From the NCBI GenBank assembly GCA_030248135.1, contig JASANC010005417.1:25188-89187 (forward strand): a stretch of DNA of 64,000 nt. The letters are read 5' to 3'. The stretch is from Theristus sp. LFF4_11. Its lineage: Eukaryota > Nematoda > Chromadorea > Monhysterida > Xyalidae. How positions within the stretch are numbered: the first letter of the stretch is position 1; each line of letters begins with the position of its first letter. A program made the translations under genes and the position numbers. The notes under the pieces were generated by a model. It did not search any database. It was not told the origin of the DNA and saw nothing but the letters and a program-made list of their open reading frames with translations. Below, in pieces: positions 1 to 10,942 of the stretch.

Positions 1-3000
1 TTACGGTAAGCTGAACTGCATCGAATGTCACGCGCCAAACGTACGTTTGCAGTTCTGTTCATCCGCGTAAGGGGGGCCATTGCAATCCATATAGTCATCG
101 CAAAGCCAAAGGTTCGTGATGCAGTCCCCAATGCAGTTGGCTGCATCACAATACAGGTTGGACATGTATGGACGAATGCCGCCCGGACAGCGAAAATAAC
201 CAGATGGACATTGCTCTGAAAAGACAGAAAAACTGTCGAAGGCTGACTTTGCTCTGGCACGGTGGCGTTTCCTGTTTTGAAAGCAACCCGCTGCGCAGTA
301 ATATCGGGCGCTGGGAGGCACCGTTCACGCGTGGCAACGAGTATTCATTCACTCGAAGTCCGCTGCGCTCGTAAAGTGCGTCGACCAACCGTCTAACCGC
401 ACGAACTGAGCCTCCCCACGTGGCGGCGCACGACGCAAACTGACTCTTATTGCCATCGCACATCGTCGCGTCAACTGACGTGAACATGCGCGGTGTCGAG
501 GCCCGATCATAGGGCACCGCACCACGCGGATCGACGTACGAAGTCACGTTTTGGCGTTTTTCGCGCCGTTAAAACAGCATCTGGTGTTAACAAAACGCCA
601 GAGTGCGCGTTTCACCCGCAATAAATGTCAGCGGGAGTTTTAAAATAACGCCAGTGAAAACAATAATGTTTTTCGGTGCATGCGTGTGCAGCGACGAACA
701 GATAAAAACTCTATGAAAACTCTACAGTCACAGTGCTAGTCAATTCACAAGCAGCTTCTGTTTTTCACCAGCAGAACGCACGAACTAATTTTAATTTAAA
801 GTTTTAAAATTTAAAGAACACGATTAATGCGATATGCACAATATTGGATTTCTGAAATTTTCTTTGTTCGCTGGTTTTTTGGTTGTTTACTTTTTTATTT
901 GGTCGTGGTAATTTATCTTGTAACGTTTTTGCTAAAATTTTCGTGTTTTTTTGCAGAACAATGCGGCTAATGTTTCACCAAACGTATAATAAGTTTAATG
1001 GTCAAGTTGTCTGCTCGTGAAAATTATCCTCATAACCTGTTTTTGAAAAGCCGTTTTCACATGGTGAATCGGCTAGCACAAATGCGCAGTGCGTTTCCAG
1101 ACCTGGGGTTTGGTTTCCAGAGTTTTATGAAACTTTAGAGGCATCCAATAGTGCCCCACTGATCCCCTGAATGAAATCATAGATGACACATCATAGTTTC
1201 GTTTTTTTTTCGAACTGATTTGCCAGTGTCCGCTCTTCAACGTGAAGTTAGGAAATTGAAATGTGTTGGTGTTTTGTTGCAATGAAGGTGCGTACCGCCA
1301 GGTTTGGTCGTGGTCGTGGTGGTGGTTGTCGATGTGGTTGGTGTCGGCGTGTCTGGTGTCGGTGTTGTGCCTGCAATCGAGACGGAACACGGAATCGTAA
1401 ACACACATTCCACTGCGTTGTCGCAGAAGCAAAACGCGTAAAAGCACTTTCAAAACTGCAATGCAAGCGATCCGAGCTCACCGCTTCCGCCGACAGCGCG
1501 ATAATAAAAGGTACGTGTGCCACCAAAGTACCCTTGCGCCCGATAGAACACCATCAGTCGATCAAACAAGGACACCCAGTTTTTTGTGCCAACCGAACCA
1601 CAGTAGCTGAAAGCAGTCTACTGTTTCTGTTGTGTTTTACCTTGCCTACTCATGGTGTCTTACGCTTCTCTGGTATTATGCCGTGCACTGCAGAATAAAA
1701 GTGACTGACTGTCAGTTTTGTTTGTTTGTTTGTTTGCTTGTTTGTTTGTTTGCTTGTTTGTTTGTTTGTTTGTTTGTTTGTTTGTTTGTTTGTTTGTTTT
1801 TTTTGTTTTTTGTTTGTTTGTTTGTTTGTTTGTTTGTTTGTTTGTTTGTTTGTTTGTTTGTTTGTTTGTTTGTTTGTTTGTTTGTTTGTTTGTTTGTTTG
1901 TTTGTTTGTTTGTTTGTTTGTTTGTTTTTTTGTTTGTTTGTTTGTTTGTTTGTTTGTTTGTTTGTTTGTTTGTTTGTTTGTTTGTTTGTTTGTTTGTTTG
2001 TTTGTTTGTTTGTTTGTTTGTTTGTTTGTTTGTTTGTTTGTTTGTTTGTTTGTTCGTTTGTTTGTTTTTTTGTTTGTTTGTTTGTTTGTTTGTTCGTTTG
2101 TTTGTTTGTTTGTTTGTTTGTTTGTTTGTTTGTTTGTTTGTTTGTTTGTTTGTTTGTTTGTTTGTTTGTTTGTTTGTTTGTTTGTTTGTTTGTTTGTTTG
2201 TTTGTTTGTTTGTTTGTTTGTTTGTTTGTTTGTTTGTTTGTTTGTTTGTTTGTTTGTTTGTTTGTTTGTTTGTTTGTTTGGGAGACTCCACAACAATAGG
2301 CCTTGATTGAATCGTTTTCAAGGCGTACATCGGCGCAGTCAAGTCGAATCCGTGCGTGCGAACTTCGAGGTTTTCCAACAAACAACGATGCGCTTCTCCC
2401 ACATCGAGCAGCAAAAGGTCGCGCGTTTCAAACTCGACTTTTCCGCCACTCGGGTTCTGGAATAATGAGAGTGAATACATGTAGTTCGCTGAACTTAGCC
2501 TGAAATGAGCGAGGAGGAATCATTACAATCTTGCGCCTATTGCGTGCGTGCAAAAATTGGTGTGCGCCTACAGCGGCAAAAACTAAAAAGTGTTCACCAA
2601 ACGAAGCCTACTTTGATCACATATTGACAGTCGTCTGGATGCGGGATTCGTCGAACCCGAGTGACGCTCAATGACTGCCACTCTGATGTTGCTATCAGTA
2701 GACCACCGCACGCAGGATGGTCTAAAAAATAGTTTTTAATGCAATCGTGGGACGCGCGGCAGCGCAGTCCCACAATATTATTTTAGAAAGCTCATTGCGA
2801 ATATTTTGAAATTTCAATCGACCATAACATTCATGACAAATGACTAAACCAAGAAATTCTATTTGCTGTGCTAAGGTGGCCCGATACCCTATGATACCCT
2901 ATGATACCCGAAACCAAAAAAATGAAACATCGGTTGCTTCTGTGATTTTACAGAACAAAAAAACCGAAAAAATTCAACAGGTTGTTGTTGTCGTTGTTGT

Positions 3001-6000
3001 CGTTATCGTTGTTGTCGACCGTTTCGGTGTCCACAAAAAAATCTGAACTTGTGTTCAAATTCGAATTCCAAATTGTACGGTATCCTATGTAATCGACCAT
3101 GCTGCGTCTGATAGGCTAAGTGCCGAATTGTGAAAAAAAACTGTTTTTACCCGTGCCGGGTATAAAAAGGGTCCCCGTGAAGGGTTTCCTGCTAAAAATC
3201 GTTGTTCTGATTTCATATTCCACGGTATCCATGTAATCGACCATGCTGCGTCTGATAGGCCTAGGTGCCCAATTGTGAAAAATTGTTTTTACCTGTGCCG
3301 GGGCTGAAAAGGGTACTGTTTTTACCCGTGCCTGGTATAAAAAGGGTCCCCCCCGTGAAGGGTTTCCTCCTAAAAAACGTTGTTCTGATTTGAAATTCCA
3401 CGGTATCCATGTAATCGACTATGCTGCGTCTGATAGGCTATAGTTTAGGTGCCAAATAGCAAAAAGCTGATATTAACCCGTGCCTGGGTTGAAAAGGGTC
3501 CCCGTAAAGGGTTTCCTCCTAAAAAACGTTGTTCTGATTTCAAATTTCACGGTATCCATGTAATCGACTATGCTGCGTCTGATAGGCTATAGTTTAGGGG
3601 CCAAATAGCAAAAAGCTGATATTAACCCGTGCCTTGTTTGAAAAGGGTCCCCGTAAAGGGTTTCCTCCTAAAAAACGTTGTTCTGAATTCAAATTCCACG
3701 GTATCGATGTAATCGACTATGCTGCGTCTGATAGGCTATAGTTTAGGTGCCAAATAGTAAAAAGCTGATATTAACCCGTGCCTGGGTTGAAAAGGGTCTA
3801 CGGAAGGGTTTGCTCCTAAAAATCCTTGCTCTGAGTACAAATGCAACAGAAACTATTGCAGTCGACTATGCTGCGTCTGATCGGCTAAAACCCTATAAAC
3901 TCTTTGAGATATAAAAGAAAAAGACAAGTTCGGAAAAATGCCCGAAGGGCATGAAAAAGACCAAATATTATTTCAGAATGACACAGATAGAAAAGTGTGA
4001 CACAAGGATTTTCACAAGATCAAACATTTTATGAAACGTGTGTGAACTGGAAAGTTACAAACTGAAATAATATTTACGCCAATATCTTTTTTTGTCATTT
4101 TCAAGGAAGGCACAATCTCTGTACGAATTTTATTTCACTTCATTTGATGCTGCAAAAAAATACCGTAATTTGCTGCTGTGAACATATTCTCTTTTTATTT
4201 GTGAATACTGGATCAAATGACTTGCTTAATATGGTGTTTGCGGGCTGAACCCTTTTACGGTGAGTGTGGTCACAACCGGGGCCCAGTGCCTTGAAATGAC
4301 AAAAATAGATTGACGTAAATATTATTTCAGTTTGTAACTTTCCAGTTCACACACGTTTCATAAAATGTTTGATCTTGTGAAAATCCTTGTGTCACACTTT
4401 TCTATCTGTGTCATTCTGAAATAATATTTGGTCTTTTTCATGCCCTTCGGGCATTTTTCCGAACTTGTGTAAAATAATAACAATAATAATTGTTTCGCAT
4501 GATGAGCAAAACAGTTATGTGAGCATTAATACAATTACTGACAAACCGGGCACAGGGTCGTTGCAGTTGCCGTTGCCAATCCCTGTCGGGCAAATGCACT
4601 GCTGGCAGTTGGCCGGATTGCGATATCCTGCACCGCAGGCGCCGTCGTTTGGACAGATATCTAATGGATGGACAGGTGGACAGTTCTCACATAATTTTGT
4701 ATTAATTCGAAAAGATTGATTTTTTAAATCAAAGTAATTTCAGCGTCGAAAATACTGAAATCTTACTGGGGCAATAAACGTCGTTCACTCGTTTCAGGTC
4801 GTGGAACGAGAAGTCGGTCGACATGCCCGGAACGTCCGCAAACAAGGGATTCACCGTCGTGAACGCACCTTTCGAACGGTCGATAGAGAAACCAGACTAA
4901 ACAAACAATATGGCATTCATTACACATTTGAAAATTGCTCACACATTCCATTTTGGGTGCCGAGTTACATACCAAACTGTTATCCGTCCAAAAATCACTG
5001 GCATATAATTTTGCATACCGTATTACCTCTAATAAACCCCCATGGGGGTTTATTTCTTCAGCGACTTCTGGGGGTGGGGGTTTATTTTTGGGGGGGGGGG
5101 GCTTTATTTTTGGGGGGGGGGTTTATTTGGAAACCATTTTTAGGGGTGGGCAAAATGGCAAAAATACCTTCCATGGCAGGAAGGAAGTCGCAGAAACTTC
5201 TACTCTACATAGAAATTTCCTTTTACAACAGCCTTTTGTGATGAAATTACCATTAACTCATCCACTTGGGGCCTTTGGTAGCACAATTTCATCATTTTCA
5301 CTGCAACCAGCCACTGAATTCGCTGGGTATGTGTTTCAAACAGGTTTCAATAATCCCCCATGGGGGATTATTTTTTGGGGGGGGGAGATTATTTGGAAAC
5401 TTGTCGAGGGGGTGGGGGTTTATTTTTGGGGGGGGTTTAATTTTGGGGGGGGGGGTTTAATAGAGGTAATACGGTATATATGCCAAAAACGGTTTGCTGT
5501 CGGCTTCCGTGTCGGTATGTTTTTGGAGTTTGTTTCTTTATTTTTTCATTTGTTAAGTGCTAAGCGTGCTTGCGGCATCAATCGACGCAAACAAACTCAG
5601 TTACATTACCAGTGCAGTGACCGACCACTAATGTACACCGGGGCGCCGATGTTGATTGATAACGGGAAAACTGCTATTGATAATGCTGCTATTGGTAAAA
5701 GAAACGGCATTTGAACGCGATTATCAGGTTTGCGTGGTACACCGATTGACGATTTCAGCCACGTATGTAATTTCTGGCACACAGAATGGTATGGCAGAGA
5801 TCTTGGGCCAAGTGTAGTTGGCATGGTACGGGAATTCGGCGCGCAGAATCGTTGTTTGATGGCAATAGGGCATTTTTAAGGGGTGTGTGGTCAAATAATG
5901 TCGTCGAAGGGTTTCGTGAGCATTAATTTCCGATATTGCGGGAAAACCAATTTAAAATGACGGTGCTTGCTTACACGCGGATAATGCATCACCGAAGACA

Positions 6001-8035
6001 GGTCGTAGGGTCCCACAAGATCACAGCCGCCCGAATGCGTGGAGCAATCAGCAAAATTGTACAACCATTTCTGTTCAATGTTGTCTGTAAACAATGTGAT
6101 GTGCTCGTTGCGGTCGCTGCGCGACTGCTCGTGGTAGAAGCCGAGTGCGTGCATGAACTCGTGGATTACGGTATCGTACTGCAAGTACTACATGGTAGGT
6201 ACAGAAGTGCGGGTCACCTTGTGATTTGTTTGTAACTCTTCAACCTCTTGCCCAATTTCGCTGAAATTGAAAACTTACATACCTAAATAATCAACTTAGC
6301 TCTGCACTAAATTTCAGTTCATTTTTATAAAAAACTGCGTGTTTAGCATAACAAAAACACTTCTACAATCAACATTTCAAGTGTCCATCTTGACAAAAAA
6401 AAAACGATCAAGCCTAGTTTCTTGTTGGAGATCGTGTGGAACATAATTTTGAAATATCCTTTTCGTTTTAAATTACCGAATTACTTAATTGTCAATAAAA
6501 GGCGCACTACACTTATGGTCCATGGTGTATTTTGTGAAAACAACAATTTGCTGGAACAAAATCGACACTCCTGTGTGACAAACCGAGTCACAGCCACTTT
6601 TGGCTAGCCACAAGGATTGAGCGCCCAGCGCGAAGTCACGGTCCTTGCCAAGCGCTGACGCACAACTGAAAGACAACAAAGTGTTGGTGTTTCTGCGTTG
6701 TGTACAAAACAAACGCAAAAACGTGAACGGAGAACAGAATGTACAGACAAAACGAGAACATACGAGACAACAAAACAAATGAACAAAATGTCACTGACCT
6801 TTGTTCTTGTTGTTCAATGACCACTTGGATGTACTGCGTGTTGTCCGGTGGATTCTGCGTGCGTTGAAAGTTCAGGCAAGAGTACTTGCGATAGTGCTCA
6901 ATCATGGTGTCGATCCAACGTGGAAAGTTTGGGTGTTTGAGGGTCTCATCCGTCAGTGCCACGTAGATCGGCTGATTGCGATCCCACAGTTGAATGCCGA
7001 TGAAATTGCCGTTGATCACCTGACGTTTGCCACGACGTTGATTCGCAAATCGACTTCGTCCTTGGCCTTGTCCTCGTCCTTGCCCTTGGCCTTGTCCTCG
7101 TCCTTGGCCTTGACCTCTGCCCCGACCTTTCTTTCCAGCATTACCTTTACCTGAAAGCAGTTTGTGGACTGAGAACAGTTGATCTCCAAGAAAAGCAACC
7201 CGTTGTTTGTCGTTCTGCTACTAATGATAAAACACAAGAAAACCAACACGAATAATGCGCAACTTTGTGGAAGCGACCTATAGTTTTTTCACAAACGGTG
7301 TGGCTCTACAAAGGGTTTAGCGCCCCGCACAAAATTGCCCTGTAGCTGCAGCACGCTTTTGTGGAGCGAGGCAGCTAACATTGGCATGACTTGGAAAGAT
7401 GAGCATGACCTTGTATCTAAATGTATCGAGATGAGCATTTTTGCATCCAAAAAAAACCGACCAATTTTCCGTTTTCCGCACGCCCGCTTTACGAGCTGTT
7501 CCATGGACGCAATTGATGGAACGATGTCGCCAAACTTGAACGGCGTGTCAATCACTTGTTGCGTGCGTGGCTGAAAATGTTGCGCGAGAAAACCGTTTTT
7601 TTTTATCTTATTATTTGTGCAACGTAGTTTTTAAAAGTACATGCATTCTTGTTTACATGTACAATGTACACTGACCACTTTAGTGGTGCACTTCAAGTAC
7701 TTCAGCATCAACGACTGCAGAGTGGTCACTTTCGTTTCGTTCATCGTCTGAAACTCCCGGTTGCCGCGGCGGACACGACCGAATATCAGACTGCGTCGTT
7801 GTGCGCGCACGGATGCACCTCTTTGTTTAAAATTGGCCTGAAAATTAAAAAAAAACACGGTGCGTCTTTCGAATGTCCATATACTCATATTTTCATTATT
7901 TCCAAGTGTTCTTTGCCGCAATACGAAAACACAAACCACCTTGGCCAGTGCTCTGAATTTGTTTGGCTGTGCAGCGATGACGATGCACTGGATAGCAATG
8001 AGTACAGTCACGGACACGAAATGACAGCGCATCAT
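1..8035 (-). CDS. Secreted astacin metalloprotease with EGF, CUB and LDLa domains (3' end outside window)
   Basis: Zinc endopeptidase of the astacin (M12A) family, nematode NAS type, expected to be secreted and to act on extracellular matrix or cuticle. Exons on the minus strand: 8035-7940, 7837-7676, 7570-7462, 7150-6799, 6665-6584, 6178-5975, 4896-4756, 4685-4547, 2682-2612, 2456-2329, 1606-1515, 1370-1296 and 215-45; all phases close, giving about 607 residues before the window edge. Order: signal peptide ([22 protein letters not shown]), prodomain, a Gly/Arg/Gln-rich stretch ending in a basic RRGKRQ site, and the catalytic domain with zinc site [12 protein letters not shown] and Met-turn SVMHYPR. 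Then come an EGF-like module, a CUB domain with C-Y and YCG signatures, a Thr/Pro-rich linker and an LDLa module (WLCDDYMDC). The start is the first ATG ahead of the signal peptide. Introns hold most of the local repeats. Family assignment is firm; individual splice sites are inferred. Confidence 0.9.
780..1262 (-). repeat. Dispersed repeat R1, copy 1
   Basis: This segment is nearly identical to the reverse complement of 13591-14093. It lies in the intron between the Thr-rich linker exon and the LDLa exon of the astacin gene. It is AT-rich at one end, and the other end reads through in the minus frame as an open stretch ending TAHLC-stop that is also open in the second copy. A shorter diverged relative of the middle part lies at about 12392-12515. 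The length and lack of internal coding suggest a non-autonomous transposon or solo terminal repeat; the class is not determined. Confidence 0.75.
1707..2280. repeat. TTTG tetranucleotide microsatellite
   Basis: About 570 bp of almost pure (TTTG)n on the plus strand, with rare TTCG, TTGC and longer T-run interruptions. It sits in the intron that splits the CUB domain of the astacin gene. All long open frames through it are artefacts of the repeat, because none of its frames contains a stop. Confidence 0.98.
3077..3880. repeat. Tandem repeat, about 149-bp unit, 5-5.5 copies
   Basis: Units start with ACGGTATC at 3077, 3222, 3400, 3549 and 3698, with a decayed partial copy after about 3848. Each holds the phrases CTGCGTCTGATAGGC and AAAAGGGTCCCCGT. 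The second unit is longer (178 bp) through a local internal duplication. It lies in the EGF-to-CUB intron of the astacin gene, directly beside the foldback element at 3924-4469. Confidence 0.95.
3924..4469. mobile_element. Foldback element with about 155-bp inverted arms
   Basis: The left arm (3924-4082) and right arm (about 4309-4469) are near-perfect reverse complements, both containing GCCCGAAGGGC near the outer end, and enclose about 225 bp of unrelated sequence. There is no transposase frame, so this looks like a non-autonomous foldback or MITE-type element in an astacin intron. Confidence 0.9.
5015..5475. mobile_element. G-run-rich inverted-repeat element
   Basis: About 460 bp bounded by inverted ends TACCGTATTACCTCTA and TAGAGGTAATACGGTA. 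The interior holds repeated units of the form GGTTTATTTTTGGGGG with several runs of eight or more G on the plus strand at both ends, and two CCCCATGGGG palindromes (5039 and 5347). It lies in the intron between astacin exons 6 and 7. Non-autonomous DNA transposon is the likely class; the G-runs could form quadruplexes. Confidence 0.85.
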
Positions 8036-8634
8036 TGGCACAGTTGCGTGTTTCGTTCGTTCAACAGTAATATGGTAGGAGCCCTACAAACAAGCGCGCA
8101 CGTTAACGTGGCGACCGCACACATGGAAGGCAAAACTTACTTTGGTTTCAATTCCAAGCACCGTCAAATCGCCGATGTACAATTGGAGAAAAAAGGTTAG
8201 CAAGTGACGGACTGTACTCAATGAACTGTAAAAATGAACAACAGTGAATCGCTTTGTATCAGAAAACTGATTTCGTCGCTGTTTAAATAGGATTTTGAAG
8301 GCTTCAAAAAAGCTTGCAAATTCAACAAACATCAAAGCCGAAAACCGCCTTAGCGGTTGCAAATGTCTCAACTACTTGCGTAAAGAAAGGTGATCACAAA
8401 CAGCGAAACAATATACGATTGTTGATTGATTTGTTGCCACTGGTAGCCGCTTTTTGTTGCATGTGTAATTTGTTTCCAATTCAAGCGTCATCAATTCTTG
8501 AGAACCTGTGGGACATTAATCACGCAGGCTTTAAGTAATTCTGAGATGAGAACAGGTGGGAGTGGGACCTTTTTTCTATTTCGAACTTCGTTTCTAAACT
8601 TTGTTTCTTGTTGTTAAAAATTCTAGACAAACAA

Positions 8635-8905
8635 GGTACGGTATGGCCGATTAAACATGGCAGCTTTTTTCAGGGTTCAAGGAGCGCGCGAATTTTGAAT
8701 GAAAGAAAAAAGATCTTCAGAAACCAAACTGCGTGCCTAATTTGACCAATTTTTGAAAACCAATGGATTATCCGCGCTATTCTGTGCATTCTTTCTCCCT
8801 TGCACACATGATTGGGAATTATGTTGGCATTTTTGAAAAAGACAACTCCTAGTCTGCGACTGATCCCGCCTTGATGGACTGCCTAATTTATTCGGCCGTA
8901 CTGTA
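8635..8905 (+). mobile_element. MITE family B, copy 1
   Basis: About 270 bp with terminal inverted repeats that begin ACGGTATGGCCGATTAAA and end in the complement of ACAGTACGGCCGAATAAA. A second copy lies inverted at 29152-29418 inside the OFD1-like gene. It has no coding capacity. Confidence 0.85.
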
Positions 8906-10009
8906 CTTTTGAAAAACGATTGCTTACCCATTTGCTTACTTTACAGTTTTTTCGTTTGCGCAAATTGTTTCAATTTCAAACGTCCCGACAGACATTGTAT
9001 TTTTAGAATAAAACGATTTTTATGTGTTTAATAGATGATATACTATCAAGCACACATCCAAAAAGTATTTATAGTAATAAAGTACTTTTTACTTTTGATT
9101 ACAACAAAATATAATGAAAGTAATATTACTTTTTGATTGTTTTTTATGTGAATGTTGCCCAACAAAAAAAATACATGAAATATTACAAAGTTGTTCGGGT
9201 TTTTATTATTATCGCTTTCAAAATTGAACGCGCCGACAATTAAAAACAACCGCAGCCCAAGTTGTGAAACGTAGCGGGAGCACTTGGTGTGGTGGATGGA
9301 ACTTGCCTGTCGTGTGTGCTACCAGGTTTTGCATAAAACATGACTCCCAAATTTCTGCTCGCTGTATGCAATGCCTCCATCTGTGGTTGGTGTTGCTAAA
9401 AAGGTGCTTCTTTAAGCTACAAGTGCATGTGCCAGTCACCCAACAACGCTTTTGTTTTCTTTGAGAAACATAACATTTCAAGAAAAACGCCGTTGGCTCA
9501 CATAATTGCAAACATGGTATCGTGATTTTGTCTAACCAAAACAACGTTTTTTTTTGTGTTGAGTAGCATATGTGCTTGTTGTATTTGATTCCCGGGTCAC
9601 AATCAGCTATTGATGAGACTGAACTTACGAAGAAGCTATAATTGAAAAACAAAAAGTTGATTGAAAAACTGGAAATTTGTCAAAAATGAAGAATAAGGCA
9701 TTTTTTTCCACAATAGACATAAATATTATGTAAACTTTCAAAGTCGTGAAGTTTTTTTTGTTTGTATCCTGATCAAAGTTCTACGCTCGTTTGAATGAAA
9801 CCATCCACAGCTCAAGACGACCTACGTAGCCCGAGAAAATTGGTGTGACAGAGTTGGCAGGTCGCGTTTGTTGCCAGCTTTCACACAAATGCAATCATAA
9901 CCTTGAATTTTCTCCCGTTATGTGCAGCCGTAGGCAAGCCAAAAAGAGAATAGTTTTGAGTGCGTCCGTCAGTGTTTTCAGCTGAAACTTGAATACCCAA
10001 AAAGTTTGA

Positions 10010-10095
10010 TTGGGCTGTGCAGCCCGGGCCTTGTCGTACTGACGAGCCTGGGGGCCCGCGATATACGCTTACCAGGCGAAACCGCTAGAAACAGT
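10010..10095 (+). repeat. Dispersed repeat with hammerhead-like core, copy 1
   Basis: Contains CTGACGA at 10039 followed by GCCTGG, a loop, CCAGGC and GAAAC (10072-10082). A second copy with compensating stem changes lies at 50320-50395, and a fragment (GCCAGGCGAAACC) lies near 55330. See findings; function is not shown. Confidence 0.55.
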
Positions 10096-10547
10096 GCTTG
10101 CACGCTGTTATAATTTCTATAAAGGTTCCAAATTTCAGCTCAATAACAGCTACATAACATGCTCTGTTTATTGATATTCAAAGAACAACTCCCTGGGTGT
10201 ATATCCATAAATCCATCTATTATTTAATTGCGCCGTTTCACACAGGGTAAGACGACTTGCAAAAAAATCCAAAGTATCCAGACATAGATGTTGTCGCTTC
10301 GCTGCAACATGTGTATTACGTATGCTGTATGAAAGATCAAAAGCACAAAGCAGTTCGAACTGGATTCAAAAACAACCAGCACCATATTTTGTTGCAAATC
10401 TGTATCAATCATTATTCTGGAATGGAGTCCCAATCCCATAATATTTCCTTGTTCATTTGTCTGAACGACACGAAACGAAACGAATACTGTAGTCTGAGCA
10501 ATTGAAAATCAGTGGAAGTACAAGAAGTGGAACACGATAATACGTAA

Positions 10548-10785
10548 CGTATGTTCCTTTAAAGCTGTCACTTTTCCCCAGAATACTGTAATGTGAGTTT
10601 TCGATTTTTTTAGTATTGTCACTTTTTTTAAACTTTCGATTACAGTGAGAAAGAATCAATGTATCGCGATTGGTTGATATCAAACACCCCATTTGTGGCC
10701 AAATGTATTTTTTGCACTTCCGATATGCCGTTCTTTCTCCTTTCGCGAGCTCTGTATTCTGTGAAAAGGTGACAGGTTAAAACAA
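10548..10785. mobile_element. MITE family C, copy 1
   Basis: About 240 bp with inverted ends of the type CTTTAAAGCTGTCACTTTT and its complement near AAAAGGTGACAGGTTAAA. A related copy is at 58975-59170. The interior is about three-quarters alike between copies by eye. No coding capacity. Confidence 0.7.
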
Positions 10786-10942
10786 ATACACGGTTACTGT
10801 TACCAAACCAGTAACAAATATACTGATACAATACGAATCACCTGTATGCACAATCAAATATAAAAATTGAGTAAAAATAGTCATAAAAATAAACAAAAAA
10901 CCAAACAAAAAGGGCTAAAAACACAACAACAATCAGACTATT

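Larger units (their letters stand above)
8036..10942. other. Intergenic region without a supported gene
   Basis: Between the astacin start and the 3' end of the phosphatase gene. It holds inverted-repeat elements at 8635-8905 and 10548-10785, a dispersed repeat with a ribozyme-like core around 10010-10095, and AT-rich sequence. The longest open frame (9218-9652, minus) resembles no family I recognise and has no supporting splice context. Confidence 0.7.

Noticed and set aside
146..547. A possible thrombospondin type 1 exon in the astacin gene (frame with [12 protein letters not shown])
   Set aside because: The Thr-rich linker exon (ending 1296) joins the LDLa exon (215) directly in phase, and the frame lacks the WSxW and CxxCG signatures.
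1632..2480. Long open frames of FVCL and TNKQ repeats on both strands
   Set aside because: They are produced by the TTTG microsatellite, which lacks stops in all frames. The real coding part on the minus strand ends at 2329.
5606..5824. Minus-strand frame as an extra astacin exon
   Set aside because: Exon 6178-5975 joins 4896-4756 in phase and restores the conserved end of the astacin domain, so no exon is needed here.
9218..9652. 144-codon minus-strand frame as a gene
   Set aside because: No recognised family, no signal peptide pattern, surrounded by repeats. It is compatible with chance.
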